Below, in pieces: positions 21,610-32,937 of a stretch of 64,000 nucleotides of DNA (the first letter of the stretch is position 1; every line of letters starts with the position of its first letter). Under the pieces are notes generated by a model. It had not been told where the DNA came from, made no database searches, and worked only from the letters and a program-made list of their open reading frames with translations. Both the position numbers and the translations under genes were made by a program. Origin of the DNA: Timema cristinae (taxonomy: Eukaryota > Arthropoda > Insecta > Phasmatodea > Timematidae); contig JBCFYV010000024.1 of assembly GCA_039000515.1 (NCBI GenBank), forward strand, positions 43,163,979 to 43,227,978, read 5' to 3'.

Positions 21610-22860
21610 TTTGAGTAAGTGAAAAATCTTCTGATGTGTTTGTAGGCTATATGGAAAATCTAGTTGTGAAAGCGTCTTTGTTTTGTTTTAATTTTAAGAC
21701 GGGTATATTTTGTGTTAAAAAATATTTTCATATAAAATTACTACCAATTTGATTTTTTTAAAATGTTGTGTAATTTATTAATTATAATGCATTTATATAT
21801 TTGCATGTTTGTTTAGTCGAACTAAGAAACTAAATTATATCGTTTTTTTATATAAGAATGCAGCTACTATATAGAGATATTAGTGTCTTTTTAAAAATTA
21901 GACCAAGACGCCATCATTTAACTGAAAGATTTCAATTTGCCATTTTTATTAGTTCCGAGTACCTGTTAATAGTTATTTAAGTAATCATTTATTGTAATTG
22001 ACAACCAATATGGCAATTAAGATTTTATCACATATATAATCTCAATAAAAGATTTACATCTGTAGCACCAATCATTCTAAAATGTATAGTTTGGATGCGT
22101 AAAGAATAAGGAAAATCTCCCAAAAAGACTTCCGACAAATGATATAAATTAATACTAAAATATTAAGAGTTTGTACGTAGAAAATACTCGTAACATAATG
22201 TTTTATTAAATAGCCGAAATATCTCGGTAAATACTAGTTTAAGGGATTTAAATGTTCCTCTTGAAAACTATTTTTTCAGAGGAATTAAAAAGTATGCATA
22301 TACATAGAATTCCACTTTTAATACAATTTATTTTATATAAATACTGTCTTGAAAGGAATCCCATAAAACTTTATTTCAAATTTGTAAATGGTACTCCCGC
22401 TTTCCAACAGGGTAATAAACAAAATAAACCGTACTAAAATTTGTCATACTAATTTTTTTTTTCTGACCGCATTTTTATTCATTCAATTTCTTTTAAAAGT
22501 TACAATATAGTATTTTTAAAATGCCATGAAAATATTTATTGAATCATAAAAAGATTCCCTTTTGATTGTTCTTCAAGAATAGTCTATATTTTTAGTAATT
22601 GCGTTAGAGTTGAGCCAAATTTTAAAATATAGCTTTTCCACACAAAGTGATTCAATATTGATTTACTAAAAATAAGAAATTACAAAAAAAAATTAAATAC
22701 TCTAACAATAATAATAGTGAACTTTCGAAATTGTTTGGAGATTTTTTTTTAGGTAAGAGGACGATCCAAGTTACAAATTTAATGCAGTTTTGTTTTTTCT
22801 TAGAATACCTTAGAATTATGTTAATTATTGAATTTGTCAGACATAGATTTATTTTACACC
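21610..22860. other. AT-rich, no recognisable gene
   Basis: The first part may be alternative 3' UTR of the upstream exon if the second AATAAA is used. Nothing else recognised. Confidence 0.55.
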
Positions 22861-22865
22861 ACGTC

Positions 22866-23090
22866 TTAGTACCCGTTCAGATTATACGCATACATTAATT
22901 ACACTAATGAAATAATTATGAGGAAGGTAGCTTTTATAGAGGAAATGTACCCATATTGACATGGAGGTAGAGTGGGGAATCATTTTGGGGAAAAACACCC
23001 TCAGTATACCTGAATTGGATTCGAACCCTGATATCCTCACCACCGGAAATCCATTCCATAATAAGCGCGACCAGAGGTAGTATAGATTAA
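22866..23090 (-). mobile_element. SINE-A copy
   Basis: Inverted tail TACCCGTTCAGATTATACGC, body TGGAGGTAGAGTGGGGAATC and GGGGAAAAACACCCTCAGTA, then inverted B-box region GGATTCGAACCCTGATATCC. Reads tail to head on the + strand. Confidence 0.75.
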
Positions 23091-23182
23091 ACAACATTTT
23101 TATCTTTAAAGGTGGTAAAATCACTGTGAAGATAATAGAAGCTAGCTCCAGATAGAGAAAGATATCCGATTGGCTGATCTTG

Positions 23183-23582
23183 TGACGTCACTCGGTACAC
23201 AAGCAAACGTGTTACATGCACACGATATAGGGAAGACAAACTAAGTTGTTGAAATTCAGGTTACATTTTGGAACGTTAAATAATACATAATCTTTAAAAT
23301 CCCCATCAATGTGTAACTAACGTTTCTGTTTTACTTATTTAAAAAAAAAATGTATGTGTGGCCGTCTTCGTATTAAAATATAACTGCTGTTTACTGGGTG
23401 ACGTAAGCAATGACATAATCAAATTCCTCCAAGTGGCGTACCTTTCTATTCTCGTTATGTGGGATAAGATCTTGTTTCTGAAGGATGTTTAATCAATAGC
23501 TAAGACTATGATTGGACGAGCCCCCAACCAATTAGTCTACTTTATACAAGAATCTATCTTGTGTAACAAAACCTGTTCAGTT
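23183..23582 (+). promoter_or_regulatory. Promoter candidate with CRE, CCAAT, TATA and initiator
   Basis: Seen in order: ATTGG near 23170; CRE TGACGTCA near 23183; a CRE-like TGACGTAA near 23400; ATTGG near 23512 and CCAAT near 23528; TATA box TTTATACAAG at 23541-23550; and initiator TCAGTT with its A at 23579. The TATA-to-initiator spacing (about 36 bp) and the words TATACAAG and TTCAGTTGGG are the same as in the 3072-3115 block. No downstream ORF of note, so any transcript would be non-coding or have distant exons. Confidence 0.45.
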
Positions 23583-24199
23583 GGGCTCACTTCTGAGTCT
23601 CTCTCTAGCTCTAGTTATCTCTTAGAGGAATATACAAACCCCTAAGAGGTCTCTCTGTATTAGTTTTTTTTTTCGTTAGGCTTTCTTTTATTATATTATT
23701 CCAGAAAAAAATATTAGGAAGGGGCTACAGTCCCAGACATAAAACTCAAGAATGATCTTGGAAGCAACAATAACTCTGAAACCCCGGGGAATATTTTTAC
23801 ATCCTTCCTTTCTCCTCCACCCCCTTTTTTCCCCATATCGTCCCACATGCCCGCATCTCAACGAAAATTACCAAAATATAAAGAGTGAAGTCATACCCTC
23901 CCTCTTTTCTTTCATAAGAGGATGGTTGTAAACATTGGAAATAGACGCTATGCATATTACCTCGCTCATATTTCTGATTTGATTTTACACTCTTCTCCGC
24001 TAACACTTTTTACGATTCCTTTTTTACTCCCCCCTACTATTTGTATTTTCTTATTTATTTATAAGGCACGTGACTGAGAGAAGATAAGACGTGCATACTT
24101 TGATTGCGAATTTCAAGTTAATTTTGTTATGATAATTTTTTTTATTTTCACCGGGTCTCACTACCTGTAGGGCTTGCATACTGTAATATAAATAAAGCT

Positions 24200-25245
24200 A
24201 ATGTGGTACGTATGAGGAAGACAAGATTTAGAGGAGATTAACCCGTGTTTTCGACAAATTATACAAACGTAGCCTGTTACATGACATTTATCCCACGTGC
24301 CCACAGACGCGGGAATGCTGTATTACCGTTTTTAAAACTGGTACTTATATTTCATAGACGTTGTCAATAATGACTTAGCAAACAATAATAAAGTCTAGAT
24401 TATAGCTGAAAATAAACCACCAGCCTTATTGTATCACCTCTACATTTATCGGCATGTACAAACCGAACGGGTAGTAAAACGCGGTCCTAAAAAAAAATAA
24501 CAGCAGCCATATTTTGGTTTTTGAACAGTGTTATGTTATAAGCTTACCATGGAAAACCTATGATTCCATGTTTAATAACTTTATTACATTACATGTTACG
24601 TTACAGTGACAATCATTTTACAACAACTAACGTAAATTATTATTATTATATTCATAAACTAGTAGAAGTAAATTGCGAGGTTATCCCAAGCAACGATTCT
24701 TTTTTCTTCAAACAGACAAAAGAAAATTCTAACTTCAAGGTGCACATGTTTGTACGCAGGAACTAATAATTTTTAAAATCTTATTCCTCAGCGTTGTGGT
24801 AGATATCACATAATTCTTATGACAAATAAATAAAATCTACATTTTAATAATATAAATTAACATTTTAAGCTTAACTAAATACATTAAGTGATTTAACAAT
24901 ATCAAAAACATAAATATACAATACTGCGTTTAACTATACCATTAGCACAATGATTATTATATGTCCATCACAGGCTTTACATTCAATTAATAAGTGAGGT
25001 GTGAAGCCCAGTGGTAGATTATTGATATTAATTTCAACACACTATAAACATTATTGCATTTAAAGTGTCACATACATGACACTCAATTACTGATTCCTCA
25101 AATACAGTTTCATTTAACTATAGGTAAACTTAAATAAGGAAATAATTTTTTGTTTATTATTTAAAATATTAATTCCCACCTACACATTCTTATTAGATCC
25201 CCACAAGACATAAAAAATGATATAACTAAATATCAGACACAACAA
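24200..25245. other. AT-rich; SINE tail remnant only
   Basis: AAACCGAACGGGTAGTAAAACGCGG at about 24460-24487 is an isolated SINE-A/C tail followed by poly(A). The rest holds nothing I recognise. Confidence 0.55.
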
Positions 25246-25249
25246 AGAG

Positions 25250-25405
25250 GTATATGTCCGTCAATTCATAACTGTTAAACGAGGAATCCCAATTTCATCA
25301 ATTATCAATTTTTGATGTGTCGGGAATCAAACCCGGGAACCTTAGTTGCGTAGTTAGACTTGCCATCAGCTGAGAAGCATGTCGGACATTGGATTGATGA
25401 TATAA
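25250..25405 (-). mobile_element. SINE-D head part
   Basis: TTCATAACTGTTAAACGAGG, TTTCATCAATTATCAATTTTT and GGGAATCAAACCCGGGAACC followed by CTTAGTTGCGTAG match the right half of the copies at 1075 and 3693. Confidence 0.65.
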
Positions 25406-25606
25406 TGTGATGATATAATGTTTTAGATCAACAGTGGAGACACTGAATAAATATACTTGCGGATCACTTTCTTTAAACCTATTTTAGTGGCGAAATATTT
25501 GTGAAAATTTAGGACCACTTATTAACTTTGAAGAAAATGAGTAAAATATTATTTCTTCTTTAAAAGTCGGCTCTTTTTGTCACTCCATACTCCCGGTTCT
25601 TGTATC

Positions 25607-25619
25607 CCCCCCCCCCCCG
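25607..25619. repeat. Poly(C) tract
   Basis: Uninterrupted run of about 13 C (boundaries within one or two bases). Confidence 0.85.
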
Positions 25620-25709
25620 ACAAAAACCTTTCTGCGCCACTGAGCCTCGCGTAGTAGATACGGTCTCCTCTCCAACAACTGCAAGGAGGAAGGACGGGGC
25701 GGATGCTAT

Positions 25710-25952
25710 ATGGAGGCGGCGATGAAGTCAGTGAGGCTCTACTTGAAAATCTTTCTCAGAGCTAGAGGAACCGGAAGTTCCATATTTCCTGTTGAGCCTC
25801 GTCGATTCTCAACGTTCCTAAGAAACGGTCAGGAGGGTTTTACAGGGACTGTAAGGCCTGTTTTTGGCTGCTTCGAGGGAAGTACAAAGTCACAGGCGAC
25901 CATTTTACAACCAACAAAGAAGGTCGTAAATTCTACTTCTTCCCCTTCTTGA
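25710..25952 (+). CDS. Possible small ORF or exon, unknown product
   Basis: An ATG-initiated frame of 80 codons in an island (about 25630-25960) that is clearly less AT-rich than its surroundings. The predicted product is basic, without cysteine clusters, membrane segment or signal peptide, and I do not recognise it. Composition alone supports it, so this could equally be a conserved non-coding or regulatory island. Confidence 0.15.
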   Translation: MEAAMKSVRLYLKIFLRARGTGSSIFPVEPRRFSTFLRNGQEGFTGTVRPVFGCFEGSTKSQATILQPTKKVVNSTSSPS

Positions 25953-26239
25953 ATTGAATAACGGCTGTATTTCTGTAGGCGCCATCAATTCTGCATCGAG
26001 ATTTTATGGTATAAAATGTAAGAATTATATATCACTTCCTTTTAATATTCAAATAAATTACAGTATAATCAAATAAATGTTTAAAAATTAAGGAATCCTT
26101 TCTAAAATTGATAGTCAATTTTACATATGACCATGGTTTTATTTACAACATCACATTGTTTAATTATAAATTAAAGCTATGGAGTTAAAGGTACCAATTG
26201 TGTTCGAAATGTATGTTAATTTACAAACTATGCAAGCCA

Positions 26240-26241
<2 letters not shown>

Positions 26242-26275
<34 letters not shown>

Positions 26276-26538
26276 GCACCACGTCTTACTACCCGTTCGG
26301 GTTATACGCACTAACGCTAATGTGTAATGGTAGGGTGATTGTGAGATGAAATGAAGGACCTACAGTTTAACGTGGAATCCGAACCACGGTGGTGGCCTGG
26401 CATTCCACACATTCACAAGATGTCTTGTCAGAGGTGTAGGAAGGGTTTGGAAATCAGATAAATCTGTGCCGGGACCGAGGATTGAACCCGGCCGCCAGCA
26501 TAGAAGTCTGACACCTTACCCCTAGACCACCAGGTCAC
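26242..26538 (-). mobile_element. SINE-C copy with (ATT)n tail
   Basis: On the minus strand: head GACCTGGTGGTCTAGGGGTA (A box) and GGGTTCAATCCTCGG (B box), body ending TCACAATCACCCTACCATTA, then tail GCGTATAACCCGAACGGGTA and (AAT)n. It is about 265 bp without the tail and very similar to the copies at 35245, 38012 and 40222, suggesting recent activity. Confidence 0.85.
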
Positions 26539-26695
26539 ATCAAACCATTTTTATAAAAGGACAAGCTATTTAAGTAATTATTTCCACATAACTCTTAATT
26601 AATACGTACTCACAAGAAATGTTAAAAGCTAACCCATTAATTTTGGCTCAACCAAAAAAAAACCGCAAGACAATAATAAAAACACAGGATTATTT

Positions 26696-26945
26696 TTACA
26701 CCGCTTATTACTATCCGTTCGAGTTATACGATTATGTACTAATTACATTAATGTCTTTTTATTATGAAGAATATATTTAGAGAAATTATACCCTTATTTT
26801 CGTGGAGTGAGAGTGAAAAATCATTTTGGAAAAAAAACCTCCTCATTAAACCCGACCAAGATTCGAGCCTCGATAGCCCCGTCATTGACAGTCTATTGTA
26901 CTGTGAGATTAGCGGGTTAGACCATGAGGCCACCAAGGCGGGTCG
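26696..26945 (-). mobile_element. SINE-A copy
   Basis: Inverted tail ACTATCCGTTCGAGTTATAC, then GGAGTGAGAGTGAAAAATC, GGAAAAAAAACCTCC, AGATTCGAGCCTCGATAGCC and GACCATGAGGCCACCAAGG in the family order. Short open frames on both strands here come from the repeat. Confidence 0.75.
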
Positions 26946-27594
26946 CAAGCTTATTAAAATATATGTGAGTGAATATATATGTTTGATAAAGTTGCCCTTT
27001 TTTTCTTTCTAATTTAATGAATGCATAGTGGTCTATGTTTTAATTGCAAGTAAACAATAGGATAAGAGTAACATTTGTTCTTAGGTATAATTCGTTTGTC
27101 ATTGTGACCTTACAAAATTACTGACCTATCTCATATTGCCTACCAGCTTAGCAATTTTATTCTTTTATTCCTTCTTCCCCTTTTCACACTATTCAATTCT
27201 CAATTTTCAAAATACGCCAGTTTGTATTCTACCTCAAAAACTTTCTGCCACCCAAAAAAAAAAAAATTTGTTTGTTTTGAAGCGCCTGCTTGCGTCTCTT
27301 TCTGACTACGGTCTCTATGCACTTCGTGAGAGATATTCCTTTCCGCTTCCTTATTTTTCACCCTGTTATTTCCTAAATTATTCGCGACCCAAAAGTGCAA
27401 TCTTCAACAAAGGCTCTCACTTTGAACGGAGCAATTTAAGATATAATTTTTAGTAATAATCATAATAGTAACGTGTATGGGCTACATCACTTTTTTAGCT
27501 CACTTTGCGGAAAGTTTAGTCAGTACTAATGTACCGGTGGTCCAAGACACGCTCAAATATGATAATCGTACATCCTTTCCGTGGAAGCTCTTTA

Positions 27595-27812
27595 CATGTC
27601 CCGATGAGAAGAGGGGATAACGATAGTGAATATGATGGTGTGAAGCCAATTACTATATTAACCTAGATTAAACCTAATTAACCAGACCCCGGTGACAGGA
27701 ATTATTCCCCTTTCAAGAAAAGATCCCCGATACCAACCGGGAATCGAACCCGGGACCTATAACTCAGTAGCAAGGGGTTCTTCCCAATATTCAATACCAT
27801 GAGACCAGTTAT
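27595..27812 (-). mobile_element. SINE-B copy
   Basis: AACCTAATTAACCAG, GGAATTATTCCCCTTTC and AACCGGGAATCGAACCCGGG (inverted B box) are the reverse complement of the SINE-B body and head. A short ATGATGG-like tail lies at the left end. Confidence 0.7.
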
Positions 27813-28115
27813 AATTTTTAGTGTAGCTTAATTTATATTTTAGAAATTATTGTTTAGCACTGGGTTAGGGTTATTTATACTCATATGTTGGCTACTAACT
27901 AGGGGCTATCCCTTACTCAGGCAGGATTTTTGCGCTAACTTTGATCCTTGTTGTTTTTATATTTTTCATAACAGCAGGTAACGAGGTGTGTGTCCATGGT
28001 TATTAAAATGTGTGAAAATGTCCCTAAGGACATAGAAAACAGGAAATTTGGATAGTACATAGCGAGAGGGACGCCTTAGCTCAGATGACCACCTAAGCGG
28101 GCTATTAATTTATTA

Positions 28116-28337
28116 TCTATAATAATAAAAGGAAGTGTATGTCTGTGTGTTTGTTTGTGTGCAATGCCCAGCCAAATCTACGGTACGCAGAGATCTGAAA
28201 TTTTTAACATAGGTGGACGGAAGGGGTCAAATGAACCTCGAGTCCGGATTTTTAAATCTTTAATTATCTTTTTAATCAGGTCATTTTCAACAAATTTTTG
28301 TAGATGGGTCACGAGCAACGCCGTGCGGGATTGCTAG
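28116..28337 (+). mobile_element. Short non-autonomous Helitron
   Basis: Begins TCTATAATAATAAAAGG directly after an A and ends GGGATTGCTAG directly before a T, with a small hairpin CACG/CGTG (28310-28313 with 28322-28325) about 8 bp before the terminal CTAG region. A 5' TC, a 3' hairpin plus CTRR and insertion between A and T without target duplication are the Helitron rules. The TC-TATAATAATAAAAG start recalls animal Helitrons. The internal 60-codon frame is not a Rep/helicase fragment that I recognise. Confidence 0.75.
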
Positions 28338-28693
28338 TTTATAAATATTTATGAATCATATATAGGGTGATTTTATACAATTTAGTGCTATTCCTCTTTA
28401 TGACGGATTACTTTAAACAGAATAGTTCTAAAAATATAAACGCCAAGTGAAAATTATGCCGGACGAATTATTTTAGCGGCACTATTTTGTCACTAGCCAC
28501 CAAACTAAATCGGCACAGTAGACCGTACTCATTCCGTCCCATTAACCAACAAAACTAAACTTTTAATTTTACGCAGACTAAGTATCGTCGGCTCTTCTTT
28601 CTGTACAGTGGACTCAAAATAGGGCATCTGGTGATTAGTTTTAGAAATAGTTAACACCGTAAAATAAAAGCACAACATGCATCGAATAAATAT

Positions 28694-28925
28694 GTGTTCT
28701 TGTTCTATATACAACAAAGTGCCGGCCATGCTTATAAAGTTGCTCAAAGCTACCGAAGTGCGTTTAGAAAGAGCCGGCAGCGTTTCGTAACGTGCTGTCT
28801 TGTAGTAGCCGTGAAATTCCGGCATCGACGGTTGTACAAGCAGCGTGCATTTCCTCGACGCAATCGTCCATATTCGTGGGAAGACATGCCTACACATATT
28901 TATAAAGGGTCTTCATTGAGACAAA
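28694..28925 (+). pseudogene. Possible relic of a transposon HTH domain
   Basis: The frame contains HRRLYKQRAFPRRNRPYSWE, which resembles the RLYxERFPxRRxP core of the DUF4817-type domain found in insect transposon-related ORFs. The rest of the domain cannot be aligned, and the opposite strand has a longer open frame (28529-28897) without recognisable content. Weak call. Confidence 0.2.
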
Positions 28926-29029
28926 TCTAATAGACCGGGGTAGTTCCACGCCATTTCCTTGTCTGTGTCACCTATCTCGAAAAATTAAACATCAGGCATC
29001 GTTAGCTGTATTACATTTTTGGCTTATTT

Positions 29030-29278
29030 AGTTGGTCGCATGGTCTAAGGTTCGGTTCTAGTAATAGGCTTGATTACCGAACGAAACTTGAATCTCGTTT
29101 GGGTGTACCATGGGTGTTTATACTAAATAGTTTTTTTTTTTCAGCCTGCCTCCTGTAAATGCAGTTACACTTCCTCTAAAATTCAACCCCACTTATCCTG
29201 AATACGCTAGCGTAATTAGTATACACACGTATAGTTTGAACTGGTAGTAATACGCGGTGCTATAAATAAGCATAAAAA
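29030..29278 (+). mobile_element. SINE-A copy
   Basis: GGTCGCATGGTCTAAGG, CTTGAATCTCGTTTGGGTGT, a TACTAAATAGTTTTTTT run, CACTTCCTCTAAAATTCAAC and tail TAGTTTGAACTGGTAGTAAT with ACGCGGTGCTATAAATA. Confidence 0.75.
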
Positions 29279-29307
29279 TTGATTTTATAACCTATACCCC
29301 GATTCTG

Positions 29308-29502
29308 TTTGGAAGAACAGTATAGAAAAAATACAACCACACAACAACATCGACAGTATTTCTTTATTTTATTGGTGTTATTTTATAGATATTGATAATA
29401 TCTACCAAATGTGATAGCTTCAAATAAAATGACTTGATGTATTAATATGTTAAAATGGTTTTAGTAACTTTAGTAACTATCTTCTACTGTTCTTCCTATC
29501 AA
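29308..29502 (+). mobile_element. MITE-E, complete copy
   Basis: Ends TTTGGAAGAACAGTATAGA and TCTTCTACTGTTCTTCCTAT are inverted repeats. The interior shows TTATTTTATTGGTGTTATTT, GATATTGATAATATCTACCA and AAAATGACTTGATGTATTAA. It starts about 30 bp after a SINE-A tail. Confidence 0.75.
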
Positions 29503-29859
29503 AATCATACTATAGCTTTCACTTTCAAGTAAAAGGGAGAGCTTTCTAGGACCTCTGGATGAACTAACAACTAATAGTTTAATTTAATGTAATTTCAGCT
29601 TTTCCTTTAAGAATTACTAAGCTACTTTTTTTTTAAGGGTTATTTCCACCCCACCCCCTCACTTTTTAAAATTACTTTCATACATCAGACATCTAATTAA
29701 ATTCAAAACAATTAATCCCTAGCCTAATTCGTTGAAGTAATTTATTAAATTACAAAGTCCCTGGAAAAGTTGTTGTGCACGCATCGCCTCTAACTTGAAG
29801 CTACCCTCGCTGGCCGTTCTTCACAGTGATGCCCCTTTGTCTCATCTTTAATTGAACGA

Positions 29860-30140
29860 TTGCGCATGTATGGTAGGGGAGGGCAACTTGGAGTGTCCTC
29901 AAGAAAAGGGGAAGACCGAGGGGTTACGGAATCTCGTAATCTGAAAGAACCGTCTCTCACCTCTCCAAACCCGGCACATTATTAAATATTCCACCACTTC
30001 TGTCCTGCCATTCATCCCCCTCAGGACCCTGAAGGAGATGAGCAGGAAGTATTCCTCGACAAGACTCACGTATTGACGTCACAACACCTTCTTTGTCAGT
30101 TCGACGTTTCCTGGCGCAAGATCCGATTATATCACACCCG
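29860..30140. other. Less AT-rich island, no gene called
   Basis: Contains a CRE-like TGACGTCA near 30074 and short frames without recognisable domains. Possibly regulatory. Confidence 0.3.
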
Positions 30141-30144
30141 CCTT

Positions 30145-31440
30145 TCACACTATGATTCTTGCAGAAAAAAATCCAGTGATATTATTTAGGACTTTACCTA
30201 CCTGTGACGTAACGGCAAGTAAGGATGGTGTTTCCCAGGTTAATGTGTTACATTTTATTCGGTGAGTTTTTAAAATATAGTATTGAAACAGAACCCATAC
30301 ATTCTTAAATAATTCTAAAAAATAGTCTCTCGCTATCGCAAAATTATTCTTTTGATCTTGAAATAGTTTCTTTAGCATATATATATATAAAATTATCGGT
30401 CACCAGTTCATACAGAATGGGAGCGCACGCAAACATTTAAATAATACGAGAGATGTTTACTATTTTATAACTTAACTAATTTAATAACATGGAATATAAA
30501 GTATACAATTATTTATTTGTTTCAACTATGCACTTCTGTAGCTGCACATTCTCAATTTCGAGTGTACACTCTGTTCCACATGTTGGTCACTATTTGGCTT
30601 CCAACATATATATTTTAAATCGTCTACAACTTATTATAATTGGTTTATTCGTCAAAATGGCCTGTAATAGTCTTCCTGCCAGAACGTAGATAAAAATGTC
30701 AATGGAAGCAAATTTTGATGTAGAATAGGAAAGAAGAAAAACATAAATTTGAAATCCAAGTATTCAATAAATACAATGCAAGTGTTATCAACAAGTAAAC
30801 TAGAGGCATCATTGGGTGAACTGTTCGTTTTCTTCCCTCTATTTCGTACGTTGCCGTATAAGACTGATAGCGCTAAGAGTGTTAGGTACGTCAAGTTAAG
30901 CTGTAACCCACTTCAAAAAATAGATTTGAATTCACCAGGTAGGCAACGTTGTTAATATATTTCCTGTAAGACTTACCTGAGACTAATGAATAGAACACCT
31001 CATAATGAAACAATTACACGACTTTTGCTTGAGATTAGTGAGGAAAACCGAGATAAATTCCTGGTGGTATCTAATATTAAAAGGCAGTAACAAAGTGGAA
31101 GGGGTGAGGAATGGATTGTCCAACCCCGTTAATCCCTTTTAACCCACCATACATTATTATGTGTAGTATGTTTCGTATATATCCTGAATGCCTAGGCTAG
31201 TAGCTTAAAATTAATAAAACCTACAACCTTAGCTAAATATTTTTTAGTCTTTGAATTAATTGAAAAATAGTTCAACTTTAAAAGAGGATCCTTGTCAGCT
31301 CTTATTGACGTACTTAATCACGATTCGCTGCAGGATGAATCCTCATTGAAAAATTACTGTTTATGTCCTGAGAAAATGATGTGATATGATATACAAACTT
31401 AGGAAACAGTTTACTAAATAAAATCAAAACACTCATAGCA
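30145..31440. other. Stretch with no recognisable gene
   Basis: AT-rich; several 66-80-codon frames overlap on opposite strands and none shows conserved features. Confidence 0.55.
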
Positions 31441-31444
31441 AACC

Positions 31445-31446
<2 letters not shown>

Positions 31447-31499
<53 letters not shown>

Positions 31500-31730
31500 A
31501 TAGTACATGAACACATAACTACATGCAGTTCATACATACATTAAATATATGCATAAAATTAAATACATACATGCATTCTTACATACACATTTACATACAT
31601 ACATACATGAATGCATACATATATACATATTACACACATATATATATATATACACATGCAATACACACATATAAACACAATACATACAATAAATCTATAT
31701 ACATACATGACATTTGTATTTATACATTCC
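31447..31730. repeat. (AT)n followed by (ACAT)n microsatellites
   Basis: (AT)n at 31447-31502 with one interruption, then an imperfect ACAT/ATAC-rich tract to about 31730. Open frames on both strands are made of these repeats. Confidence 0.9.
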
Positions 31731-31968
31731 ATATAACACAATGTAATAAAGATTCAGATATATACACTGAGCGATACATGAACATCTAAAACTGAATCCA
31801 GCTCTACAGAGCGAAAAGGTTAGAAAACCATCGAGCCCTCGTTGTGATACAAAATACAATGTGTCACAAGCAAGGTTTTGATTTACTCCACAATTACCAT
31901 AATTACTTTTTAAGGAACACAAATATAAATAAGAGAATTTCCCCTCCAGGCCAATTTTTTTGTTTGCT

Positions 31969-31985
31969 CCCCCCCCCCCCCCCCC
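31969..31985. repeat. Poly(C) tract, 17 C
   Basis: The longest of four poly(C) runs in the window. Confidence 0.9.
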
Positions 31986-31999
31986 ATTTTTACAAAAGT

Positions 32000-32730
32000 A
32001 TTAAATCATAACTATGCGTCACATTAGTGACTACGTCATGAAATATGTTAGCACCGATAAAAAAAATATGTTTTATTTATATTTAGCAAAACGCATAAAA
32101 AAAAAGAAGCCGAAACAAAGGGTAGTAGGATAGCAAACAGAGGGGAAATGACATGTAGGGAATGTAGAAGGGTTTGGGGTGGGTTTATACTCCGGAGGTT
32201 TTGACACATTTATGGGCAAGGATGACCTCTTGGATCGAGCACACACAAAAAAGAAGAAATATACGTATTTTGAAAGAAAGTCTGAGTAAAGTGAGTCATG
32301 GAGGTGTGTGTTGAGTTATAACCAGTTGTAACCTGACCTTGTGAAGGAAGTTTCAGCGCCACCTGTATTGCTAAGAGGGGAAAGGGGAAGAGAGGTGGTA
32401 GTAAGGGAGAGTAGGGGAGGAAGACGCACTGCATCTCGGCGACACAAGACATCGAAGTGGAGTGGAATTATGGGAGTAGAGGCGACCCGTGTGACCTCAG
32501 GTTTCCATAATTCATGGCTTGTAGAGAAACCACCTTAACTCAGAATAAATGTGGTCACAGGGGATGTACACGATTTAAATTAAATAATAAAATACGAATA
32601 AAGGTGTCTTACTCTTAAACAAACTCTTGGTTCCTTATATAAATGACTGATAAGGGTTTTGCCAACACAGTTATTTAATTCTTTTTTTTTATCTCAAAAT
32701 ATAACTTATTTAACAGTTATATGTTGCTTT
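32000..32730. other. Stretch with no supported gene; GA-rich at 32340-32440
   Basis: A GGGGAAAGGGGAAGAGAGG-type purine tract with overlapping frames on both strands. The frames start at GTG or have no features. Confidence 0.5.
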
Positions 32731-32731
32731 T

Positions 32732-32880
32732 TAGGCACCGCGTCCTACTACATGTTCAGGCTATACGCTTATGTACTAATTATGCTAAAGGGTTAGGGAT
32801 CATGAATATGGATTAAGAAAAAGTGTATACACATGTTCGTGTATGGAGAGAGGAAACTCGTTTAGGAAAGACCTTTTGAC
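32732..32880 (-). mobile_element. SINE-A, 3' part
   Basis: GCACCGCGTCCTACTACATG, TTCAGGCTATACGCTTATGT and GGAGAGAGGAAACTCGTTTAG form the inverted tail and adjoining body. The head side is truncated. Confidence 0.65.
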
Positions 32881-32937
32881 CACCAAAGTAAATAATTACA
32901 TGTAATGAGCACATATTGATATAAAAATCAACAAATC

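Noticed and set aside
31523..31789. 88-codon + frame and a 60-codon minus frame rich in Tyr/His/Ile
   Set aside because: Both are made of the (ACAT)n microsatellite.
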